Positions 8,184 through 15,140 of a stretch of 64,000 nt of DNA are shown in pieces. This DNA is from Allocatelliglobosispora scoriae (GTDB lineage: Bacteria; Actinomycetota; Actinomycetes; Mycobacteriales; Micromonosporaceae). Below the pieces are notes generated by a model. It ran no database searches. It saw only the letters and a program-made list of their open reading frames with translations, and was not told the DNA's origin. How positions within the stretch are numbered: position 1 is the first letter of the stretch; every line of letters begins with the position of its first letter. A program made the translations under genes and the position numbers. The DNA lies in contig NZ_JACHMN010000002.1 of assembly GCF_014204945.1 (NCBI RefSeq), forward strand, positions 2,441,001 through 2,505,000. The letters run 5' to 3'.

Positions 8184-8921
8184 TCACACACGCTGAAGGA
8201 TCTGTTGAAAGAGGTGGTGCAGCCGGGGTGCCGGGTCGACGCCGAGCCCGTCGCGCAGCGCCGCCTGCGCATCGCCGAAGCAGCGCAGCGCGGCGTCGAT
8301 GTCGCCGGACCGGTCGAGCGCCGTCATCAGCAGCTCCCAGGAGCGTTCCCGCGCCGGATTCTCCGTGAGCACCGCTCGCAGTGTCGCGATGGCGGCGGTG
8401 GTCCGGCCGCTGAGCAGCGCCGCCTCGGCGAGGTCCTCGACGGCGTGCAGCCGCTGCTCCTCCAGCGCGGCGAGCCAGCCCGCGAGCGGTCCGAGCCGCT
8501 CCACACCGTGCGCGGCGTCGCCGCGCCAGAGCTGCTCGGCCGCACTGAGCAGTTGGTACGCCTCGTCCGGCACATCGTCCGCCAGCGCCCGGCCGCCCCG
8601 CTCGACGAGGTCCGCCCAGATGAGATGGTCCATCGCGGTCGGCGGCGCCTGGATCGAGTAGCCGGCATCGTGGGTGACGAGCCCGATCCCCTCGTGCTCG
8701 CCGATCAGCCCGCGCAGCAGGCAGGCGTAGGTGCGCAGGTTGCCGATCGCGGAGACCGGCGGCGACTCGTCCCAGAGTGCCCGGGTGAGCCGGTCGTAGG
8801 AGAGCACGTGCCCCGGGTGCAGGAGCAGCACCGCGAGCAGCGCTCTGGCCTTGCCGCGCCGGATCGAGACGGTGCCGTGTGGATGGAGAAGATCGACGGG
8901 TCCGAGTATCCGAAACAGCAA
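8184..8921 (-). CDS. SARP/AfsR-type regulator with BTAD domain
   Basis: A 245-aa protein with an OmpR-like winged-helix DNA-binding domain (residues about 1-92, beginning LFRILGPVDL and containing RRGKARALLAVLLL) and a bacterial transcriptional activation domain (about 95-240). This is the minimal architecture of Streptomyces antibiotic regulatory proteins, activators that bind direct repeats upstream of biosynthetic genes. The TTG at 8921 gives the canonical N-terminus. It reads into the six-cysteine peptide gene and is divergent from the thioredoxin gene, with a 16-base palindrome in the shared promoter region, so those genes are its probable targets. Confidence 0.9.
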   Translation of the reverse strand: MLFRILGPVDLLHPHGTVSIRRGKARALLAVLLLHPGHVLSYDRLTRALWDESPPVSAIGNLRTYACLLRGLIGEHEGIGLVTHDAGYSIQAPPTAMDHLIWADLVERGGRALADDVPDEAYQLLSAAEQLWRGDAAHGVERLGPLAGWLAALEEQRLHAVEDLAEAALLSGRTTAAIATLRAVLTENPARERSWELLMTALDRSGDIDAALRCFGDAQAALRDGLGVDPAPRLHHLFQQILQRV

Positions 8922-8982
8922 AGCAAGCCCCCATGCCAGTTGTAAACTTTCTAAACAGAATAGGTCGACCGGGCGTCATATC

Positions 8983-8998
8983 CATCCACCGGTGGATG
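8983..8998. promoter_or_regulatory. Perfect 16-base palindrome in a divergent promoter region
   Basis: CATCCACCGGTGGATG is fully self-complementary and sits in the 139-base region between the SARP start (8921, minus) and the thioredoxin start (9061, plus). It is a candidate operator for a dimeric regulator. Confidence 0.5.
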
Positions 8999-9060
8999 TA
9001 AATCAACGGTGAATGTCGCCTCCATACGGTGCTGTTGAGCCGTTGTGGAGGAGAAGAGCC

Positions 9061-9597
9061 GTGCCTTACCTGATCGCCGCCGTCGTGCTCGTCGGACTGC
9101 TCGGCCTGCTGAACCTCGTGCTCAGCGCCGGGATCATCCGGCGGCTGCGCGAGCACACCGAGCTGCTCTCGGTCCGCCTCGACGTGGCCAATGTCTTCAC
9201 CCGCGCCGTCGGCGACCGGATCACACCCGCCACCGCCACCGCGACGGACGGCACGACGGTCGCCATCGGCTCGGCGGATGCCCTGGTGCTCGGGTTCTTC
9301 ACCACCGACTGCGAGACGTGCCACGAGCGGTTGCCCGAGTTCGTGGCCTACGCGAAGGACTTCCCACCCGGGCGGGACGGGATCACCGCCGTCGTCGTGG
9401 GTGCGCCCGAGGAGGTCTGGGAGATGGTGGACCGGCTGGAACCGGTGGCACGGGTCATCGTCGAACCGGAGTTCGGAGCGGTGCAGACTGCGGTCGGCGT
9501 ACGGGGGTTTCCGGCTCTGTGCCTCATCGGGCCGGACGGGACGATCGTGACGGCTGGCGTACGCATCTCGTCCCTTCCCGTCGGCGCGGCCGCCTGA
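9061..9597 (+). CDS. Membrane-anchored TlpA/MauD-like thioredoxin
   Basis: A 178-aa protein: one N-terminal membrane helix (residues about 4-26), a short linker, then a thioredoxin-fold domain with the redox motif C84-E-T-C87 (FFTTDCETCHERLPEF) and a cis-proline region near VRGFPALCLIGPDG. The expected role is thiol-disulfide exchange on the outer face of the membrane, like TlpA or MauD. The GTG at 9061 follows GTGGAGGAGAAG; an ATG at 9013 would add an unlikely extension. It is divergent from the SARP and peptide genes and is a good candidate to form or correct the disulfides of the six-cysteine peptide. Confidence 0.85.
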   Translation: MPYLIAAVVLVGLLGLLNLVLSAGIIRRLREHTELLSVRLDVANVFTRAVGDRITPATATATDGTTVAIGSADALVLGFFTTDCETCHERLPEFVAYAKDFPPGRDGITAVVVGAPEEVWEMVDRLEPVARVIVEPEFGAVQTAVGVRGFPALCLIGPDGTIVTAGVRISSLPVGAAA

Positions 9598-9655
9598 CCG
9601 GTCCGGATGGCCCGTTCGCCGGAAATTGTCGGCCGTCGGCGCGAGGATGGCCGTT

Positions 9656-10414
9656 ATGACGACGACATTCCCGCCAGGCGCACCCAACTGGCTCGACCTC
9701 GGCACCACCGATGTCGACGGCGCCCGGGACTTCTACGGTGAGATCTTCGGCTGGACCCTGGTCGACCTCGGCCCCGAGGCGGGCGGCTACGGGTTCTTCC
9801 TGAAGGACGGCAAGCAGGTGGCGGGCATCGGCCCGGCCACCGACGCGGACCGGGGCACCTCCTGGTCGACCTACTTCGCCACCGACGACGTCGATGCGGT
9901 CGCGGCCCGGGTCGAGACCCACGGCGGCAAGGTCATCGTGCCGCCGGAGGACGTGATGGACCAGGGTCGAATGGCGGTCTTCACGGACCCGGCCGGGGCG
10001 TTCTTCTCCAGTTGGCAGCCGGCCGCGCACCACGGCGCCGAGCTCGTCGCCGCGGTCGGCGCGATGGCGTGGGTCGAGCTCTCCACGACCGACGCCGCGG
10101 CGGCAGCCGCCTTCTATCCCGCGGTCCTGCCGGCGTCGGCCCGCGACATCGAGATGGGGCCGGGCATGACATACACCCTGCTCAACGTCGATGACCACGC
10201 CGTGGCCGGGATCATGCAGGTGGAGTCGGAGGCGCCTCGCTGGGGCGTCTACTTCGACGTCGCCGACTGTGACGCCGTGGCGGACCGGGCAATCTCGCTC
10301 GGCGCGACCGAGATGCTGCGCGAGGACTCCCCCGCCGGGCGGATGGCGACCCTCGTCGACCCGCAGGGCGGCATCTTCAGCATCATCAAGAGCAATCCGG
10401 ACTTCGCGCCCTAA
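9656..10414 (+). CDS. VOC family protein, two glyoxalase-like domains
   Basis: A 252-aa protein composed of two vicinal-oxygen-chelate modules of about 120 residues: the first begins PNWLDLGTTDVDGARDFYGE, the second MAWVELSTTDAAAAAAFYP. This tandem form is common in actinobacteria and is annotated as glyoxalase or bleomycin-resistance-like; the metal-dependent reaction is not known. The ATG at 9656 follows a GAGG site; an upstream in-frame ATG at 9626 lacks one. The gene starts 58 bases after the thioredoxin stop. It converges on citrate synthase with a palindromic element filling the gap. Confidence 0.85.
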   Translation: MTTTFPPGAPNWLDLGTTDVDGARDFYGEIFGWTLVDLGPEAGGYGFFLKDGKQVAGIGPATDADRGTSWSTYFATDDVDAVAARVETHGGKVIVPPEDVMDQGRMAVFTDPAGAFFSSWQPAAHHGAELVAAVGAMAWVELSTTDAAAAAAFYPAVLPASARDIEMGPGMTYTLLNVDDHAVAGIMQVESEAPRWGVYFDVADCDAVADRAISLGATEMLREDSPAGRMATLVDPQGGIFSIIKSNPDFAP

Positions 10415-10417
10415 TCA

Positions 10418-10500
10418 CAAGATCGTCGCAACTCTTCAAGAGTTGTGCTTAAGGCCTGGCGGCCTGAAGCGACAACTCTTGAAGAGTTGCGACGATCTTG
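10418..10500. repeat. Palindromic AAGAGTTG element, variant full copy
   Basis: An 83-base inverted repeat with the CAAGATCGTCGCAACTCTTC outer arm but a divergent centre (GTGCTTAAGGCCTGGCGGCC) in place of the GGTCCTA motif. It fills the space between the convergent VOC stop (10414) and citrate synthase stop (10507), leaving three and six bases. Confidence 0.95.
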
Positions 10501-10506
10501 GGCGCT

Positions 10507-11790
10507 TTAGCGCTGGTCGAGGGGGATGAAGTCGCGCACCGGGGCACCGGTGTAGACCTGCCGCGGACGGCCGATCTTGGTCGCGGAGTCACCGATCATC
10601 TCGCGCCACTGCGCGATCCAGCCGGGGAGCCGGCCGAGCGCGAAGAGCACGGTGAACATCTTGGGCGGGAAGCCCATCGCCTTGTAGATGAGGCCGGTGT
10701 AGAAGTCGACGTTCGGGTAGAGCTTGCGCGAGACGAAGAAGTCGTCGGCGAGCGCGATCTCCTCGAGCTGCATCGCGATGTCGAGCAGCGGATCGGGCTT
10801 GGCCATCCGGCCGAGGACCTCCTGCGCCATGCCCTTCACGATGGCGGCGCGCGGGTCGTAGTTCTTGTAGACCCGGTGCCCGAAGCCCATCAGCTTGATG
10901 CCGTCCTCGCGGGCCTTGACCTTGCGGACGAAGGCCGCCACGTCACCGCCGTCGAGCCGGATCTTCTCCAGCATCTCCAGCACCGCCTCGTTGGCGCCGC
11001 CGTGCAGCGGGCCGGAGAGGGCGTTGACGCCGGAGGAGACCGAGGCGAAGAGGCTGGCGTGCGCCGAGCCGACCAGGCGGACGGCGGAGGTGGAACAGTT
11101 CTGCTCATGGTCGGCGTGCAGCACGAGCAGCAGGTCCAGTGCCTTCGCCATGACCGGGTCGATCTCATAGGCAGTGGCGGGCACGCCGAAGGTCATCCGG
11201 AGGTAGTTCTCGACATAGCCGAGCGAGTTGTCCGGGTAGAGCAGCGGCTGACCGATCGACTTCTTGTACGCATACGACGCGATCGTCGGCAGCTTCGCCA
11301 GGAGCCGGACCGTGGAGATCTCGACCTGGTCGTGGTCGAACGGGTCGAGGCTGTCCTGGTAGAAGGTGCCGAGCGCGCTCACCGAGGCGGAGAGCACCGA
11401 CATCGGGTGCGCGTCGCGCGGGAAGCCCTCGAAGAACCGGCGCATGTCCTCGTGCAGCAGCGTGTGCACGCGAAGCCGGTCACTGAACTCGGTGAGCTGG
11501 GCCGCGGTCGGCAGCTCGCCGTACATCAGCAGGTAGGAGACCTCGATGAACGAGGACTTCTCCGCAAGCTGCTCGATGGGGTAACCCCTGTACCGCAGGA
11601 TGCCCGCGTCACCGTCGATATAGGTGATCGCGGACGTGCAGGCGGCGGTGTTGACGAAACCGGGATCATAGGTGACGAAACCGGTGTCGCTCAAGACCTT
11701 GCTGATGTCGATTCCGCCCGGGCCGTCGACCGCGGGGCGCACCGACATCGACAGGTGTGAACCAGGGGTTTCCAGGCTTACATCCGCCAC
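10507..11790 (-). CDS. gltA: Citrate synthase
   Basis: A 427-aa type II citrate synthase, condensing oxaloacetate and acetyl-CoA at the entry of the TCA cycle. The three catalytic regions are present: SGPLHGGANEAVLEML (His), MGFGHRVYKNYDPRA (His) and NVDFYTGLIYKAMGFP (Asp). The GTG at 11790 is chosen because GAGGGAAG precedes it at a good distance; longer in-frame starts upstream have no such site. A palindromic element lies six bases beyond its stop and another upstream of its promoter. Confidence 0.95.
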   Translation of the reverse strand: MADVSLETPGSHLSMSVRPAVDGPGGIDISKVLSDTGFVTYDPGFVNTAACTSAITYIDGDAGILRYRGYPIEQLAEKSSFIEVSYLLMYGELPTAAQLTEFSDRLRVHTLLHEDMRRFFEGFPRDAHPMSVLSASVSALGTFYQDSLDPFDHDQVEISTVRLLAKLPTIASYAYKKSIGQPLLYPDNSLGYVENYLRMTFGVPATAYEIDPVMAKALDLLLVLHADHEQNCSTSAVRLVGSAHASLFASVSSGVNALSGPLHGGANEAVLEMLEKIRLDGGDVAAFVRKVKAREDGIKLMGFGHRVYKNYDPRAAIVKGMAQEVLGRMAKPDPLLDIAMQLEEIALADDFFVSRKLYPNVDFYTGLIYKAMGFPPKMFTVLFALGRLPGWIAQWREMIGDSATKIGRPRQVYTGAPVRDFIPLDQR

Positions 11791-12127
11791 GACTTCCCTC
11801 ACTTTGTCGGAAGATTGATTGGGCCCAAGACTTGAGCCAACATCACGGTACGCGGAGAATCGCGGCAAGGGTCCCCGAGATCAGTGAGGTGAGCATCACC
11901 TCGGCGATCATCGGTCCGCTCGGCGACTGCCTGCGGTCCAAGGCGATCAACATGGCCTGACGTCGATGTCTGGCCCGTATCTGATGCGATTCGGCCGAGC
12001 CTCCCACACTTTCAGCGCGGCGAACCACGCCGCCGTCATCATCTCCCGTGAACGAGCGTTCGCGCACCCCACTCGGGGATGTGTCGCATACCACGTCTGC
12101 AACGTTACGTTTCGCACACGGCAGATC
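11791..12127. other. Gene-free promoter region of citrate synthase
   Basis: About 340 bases between the citrate synthase start and a palindromic element. Short open frames here have no ribosome sites and no recognisable product. The promoter of the citrate synthase gene should be in the right-hand part; no operator or RNA structure was recognised. Confidence 0.5.
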
Positions 12128-12212
12128 CCGCCAAGATCGTCGCAACTCTTGAAGAGTTGGTCCTAAAAACCCGTTAGGACCAACTCTTCAAGAGTTGCGA
12201 CGATCTTGGCGG
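12128..12212. repeat. Palindromic AAGAGTTG element, full copy
   Basis: Arms begin CCGCCAAGATCGTCG and end CGACGATCTTGGCGG, with CAACTCTTGAAGAGTTG cores and GGTCCTA/TAGGACC inside. It ends 12 bases before the stop of the minus-strand F420 oxidoreductase gene. Confidence 0.95.
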
Positions 12213-12224
12213 TGGCCGCCTTCG

Positions 12225-13208
12225 CTAGGAGGTCAGCTTGGGGAGGACGTCGCGGCCGAAGACCTCGATCCACTCGGTCTGGTTGCGGCCGACGTTGTGC
12301 AGGTAGACCCGGTCGATCCCGGCGTCGAAGAACTTCTGGATCTCCGCCCGGTGCCGGTCCGGGTCGCTGGAGATCAGCATCCGGCCCTCGAAGTCCTCCG
12401 GGCGGACCAGCTTCGCCATCTGCTCGAAGTCGAATGGCGACCGGATGTCCTGCTTCGGGAATTTCATCCCGCCGGTCGGCCACTCCGTCACCGCGTTGGC
12501 GAGGGCTTCCTCGTCCGTCGGCGCCCACGACAGGTGCAGCTGCAGGATCTTCAGACCCGGTTCGCGACCCGCCTCCTTCACGCCCGCGTCGAAACGCTTC
12601 AGCAGCCCGGTCACCTTCTCGATCGGCGCGCCCGGGGTGATGATGCCGTCGACGGTCGCACCGGCCTTCTTCGCCGTGATCGGGCCGGCCGTCGCGACGT
12701 AGATCGGCGGCGGGGTCGCCGGGAGCGTCCAGAGCCGGCACGTCTCCAGCTGGAAGAACTGCCCCCTGTGCTTCACGTCCTTGCCGGTGAAGAGCTTCTG
12801 GATGACCTCGATCGCCTCCCACATCCGGGTCAGCCGCTCGTGCGCCTCCGGCCAGTAGCCGCCGACGATGTGCTCGTTGAGCGCCTCGCCCGACCCGAGC
12901 CCCAGCCAGTGCCGGTCCGGGTACATCGCGGCGAGCGTCGCCGAGGCCTGCGCCACCATCGCCGGGTGGAACCGGAACGACGGGCAGGTCACCCCCGGCC
13001 CGAGGTCGCCTCGGGTGCGCTCCCCCATCGCCGTGAGCACGTTCCACACGAAGGGCGCGTTGCCCTGCTGCGGCACCCACGGCTGGAAGTGGTCGGCGGC
13101 CATCACGCCCTGGAACCCGGCCGCCTCCGCCTGCACCGTGTAGTCGGTGACCTCCATCGGTCCGAACTGCTCCAACATCGCGGCGTAGCCGACGTGTGCC
13201 TGACTCAT
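12225..13208 (-). CDS. F420-dependent LLM-class oxidoreductase (TIGR03557-like)
   Basis: A 327-aa bacterial-luciferase-fold enzyme close to F420-dependent glucose-6-phosphate dehydrogenase relatives: MAADHFQPWVPQQGNAPFVW near the N-terminus, the GLGSGEALNEHIVG segment, and LPATPPPIYVATAGP in the core. It would transfer hydride between coenzyme F420 and an unidentified substrate in the cytoplasm. The family length (about 320 aa) fits the ATG at 13208. Monocistronic; the VanW gene lies upstream on the same strand with a small repeat between. Confidence 0.85.
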   Translation of the reverse strand: MSQAHVGYAAMLEQFGPMEVTDYTVQAEAAGFQGVMAADHFQPWVPQQGNAPFVWNVLTAMGERTRGDLGPGVTCPSFRFHPAMVAQASATLAAMYPDRHWLGLGSGEALNEHIVGGYWPEAHERLTRMWEAIEVIQKLFTGKDVKHRGQFFQLETCRLWTLPATPPPIYVATAGPITAKKAGATVDGIITPGAPIEKVTGLLKRFDAGVKEAGREPGLKILQLHLSWAPTDEEALANAVTEWPTGGMKFPKQDIRSPFDFEQMAKLVRPEDFEGRMLISSDPDRHRAEIQKFFDAGIDRVYLHNVGRNQTEWIEVFGRDVLPKLTS

Positions 13209-13317
13209 CCGGTTCTCCTACCCATGTCCGTTGTTCGGATGCTATCCGTGCAGGCCCGTCCGCCGGGATGGTCTGCGACGAATTACATGAGAACCAATCG
13301 GTGATGGGACGCACAAA

Positions 13318-13356
13318 CAAGATCGTCGCAACTCTGGAAGAGTTGCGACGATCTCG
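13318..13356. repeat. Palindromic AAGAGTTG element, short hairpin form
   Basis: One compact copy: CAAGATCGTCGCAACTCT, a GGA loop, and AGAGTTGCGACGATCTCG. It lies 18 bases past the stop of the VanW gene (13375, minus strand) and resembles a simple terminator hairpin. Confidence 0.9.
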
Positions 13357-13374
13357 GCGTAGGCGATCCTGGCG

Positions 13375-15093
13375 TTACCGGCCGCAGGTGTAGGTGGGTT
13401 CGGGGTCGTAGGTCCAGGTGAACCGGTCCCGCTGGACCACCTTCCCGTCCTTGCGCAGCACCCGCCACGCGTCCTGCGTGAAGCCCTCGCTGCCCGCCGT
13501 CGCGATGCAGTCCGGTCCGGCCTTCAGCGTCTTCTCCTCGGGCTGGCGGATGTCGCGCTTGGCGCCATATTCCGTGGTCACGCTGTCGTAGACCTTCGTC
13601 GACCACATGCTCACCGTGATCGAGTCCTTGGTGTAGGACGTGTCGATCAGGATCCCGTGGTCCGTCGTGTTCTGGAACTTCAGATCCAGGTCCGGGTAGA
13701 AGATCGTCGACTCGATGACGGCCGGGTAGCGCGAGAAGTAGTAGGAGTGCGGCTTGTGCTCGATGTCCTTGAGCCCGGCGTAGTAGGCCGCGTTGAACAG
13801 CGTCGTGGTGAACTGCGATGCCCCGCCGCCCACGCCCGGTACCAGCTTGCCCTCCATGATCACCGGTGCGTCGGAGTAGCCCTCGTCATAGCCGCGTACG
13901 CCGGTGCGGCCGTTGAGGGAGAAGGTCTCGCCGGGCTGCACGATCGCGCCGTCGACCTCCTTCGCGATCTGCACGATGTTCTTGCTCCGCGCCGTGCCGA
14001 GGCCGCCGCTGAAGCGGGTGGTGAAGCTGGAGACCTGCTCACGGATGCCGAGCTTGGCCAGCTCACCGTCGGTGGTGCCCGGCTCGACGGTCTTCATCGC
14101 CGCGCGGACGGACCGAGCCGTGCCGAGCGGCAGCACCGGCAGCAGATCCTTGGCGAGCTGCGCCGCGTCGACCAGGACGCCGCCGGTGCTCGCCACCACC
14201 TTAGGCGCGCCACCGTCGGCGGAGACGCTCGCGTTCTTCGGCTGGGTCTCGACCTTCGCCAGCTCCGTGCTCAGGGCCGCGCGCAGCTTCTTCTCGTCGA
14301 CGTGCGGGGTGAGCCGCCCCTCGGCATCGGCGTCGATCACGAGGCTCGCCGCGATCGCCTTCGGCGTCGCGGTCAGGGTGCCCTTGTCGGTGGTGACCGT
14401 CACCGGCCCGGCGACGGCGGGAGTGGCGAGTTCGGCGAGCAGCCGGTCCACGTCGGCGGTGGTGCTGACCGGCGCGATCTCGGTGAGCGGCACGGTCACG
14501 TCGTCGGCGCGCAGCCAGGCCGCGCGAACGGCGTCGGCGGTGCTCGCGGGATCGAGCCCGCGCCCCGCCTTCGGGTGCACGGCCGTGGGCGTGGTGCCGG
14601 CGAAGGTGATCGCGGGCATCGTCATCGCGGTGCCGACCTTGGCGGCGGCCGGCGTGAGCGCGGCCATCAGGCGGGTGCCGTCGACCCCGACGACCGGCTC
14701 GACCTCGGCGTCCCGGCCGAAGATCGAGGCGAGCGCCGTGAGCGGGTTGCGGGCCGTCGCGGCGGCCGCGTCGATCGTGGCGTCGACGTCGACGGTGAGG
14801 CCGACATCCTCGGGCTGCACCGTGGCGTTCTCGTCGGCGATGTGCACGGTCAGCGGCTTGGCGAGCCGCTCCGAGCGGGCGGCGAGCCCGGCCCGCAGCG
14901 CGTCGGCCGCCTCGGCCCGGGTCCGGCCGCCGATCTGGATGCCGAGCACGGTGACACCCCGGGGCACGTCGGCGACGTTGGCATAACCGACGGCGGCGAT
15001 GCCGAGCACGAGCACGGCGGCGACACCGGCGGCCAGCCAGCGCCTGCGCGAGGAGACCGAGCGGAGCGTGGGGGCGGAGAGCAAGACGGGCAC
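13375..15093 (-). CDS. VanW family protein with peptidoglycan-binding-like repeats
   Basis: A 572-aa envelope protein: a membrane anchor at residues about 18-40, two PG-binding-4 type repeats (about 45-330), and a C-terminal VanW domain with FSLNGRTGVRGYDEGYSDAP and GVGGGASQFTTTLFNAAYYAG. VanW proteins are associated with glycopeptide-resistance operons but also occur widely in actinobacteria as cell-wall proteins of unknown action. The GTG at 15093 gives a short basic N-terminus before the anchor; the ribosome site is weak, so the start is uncertain by a few codons. It starts 47 bases after the AfsR-like gene and may be co-transcribed. Confidence 0.85.
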   Translation of the reverse strand: MPVLLSAPTLRSVSSRRRWLAAGVAAVLVLGIAAVGYANVADVPRGVTVLGIQIGGRTRAEAADALRAGLAARSERLAKPLTVHIADENATVQPEDVGLTVDVDATIDAAAATARNPLTALASIFGRDAEVEPVVGVDGTRLMAALTPAAAKVGTAMTMPAITFAGTTPTAVHPKAGRGLDPASTADAVRAAWLRADDVTVPLTEIAPVSTTADVDRLLAELATPAVAGPVTVTTDKGTLTATPKAIAASLVIDADAEGRLTPHVDEKKLRAALSTELAKVETQPKNASVSADGGAPKVVASTGGVLVDAAQLAKDLLPVLPLGTARSVRAAMKTVEPGTTDGELAKLGIREQVSSFTTRFSGGLGTARSKNIVQIAKEVDGAIVQPGETFSLNGRTGVRGYDEGYSDAPVIMEGKLVPGVGGGASQFTTTLFNAAYYAGLKDIEHKPHSYYFSRYPAVIESTIFYPDLDLKFQNTTDHGILIDTSYTKDSITVSMWSTKVYDSVTTEYGAKRDIRQPEEKTLKAGPDCIATAGSEGFTQDAWRVLRKDGKVVQRDRFTWTYDPEPTYTCGR

Positions 15094-15140
15094 CTCATCA
15101 TCGAGCGGACGGACGGCGCCCCACGCTAGCCCGACATACC

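Noticed and set aside
11843-12166. Small genes in the region upstream of citrate synthase
   Set aside because: Open frames of 66-100 codons on both strands lack ribosome sites and partly run into the palindromic element.
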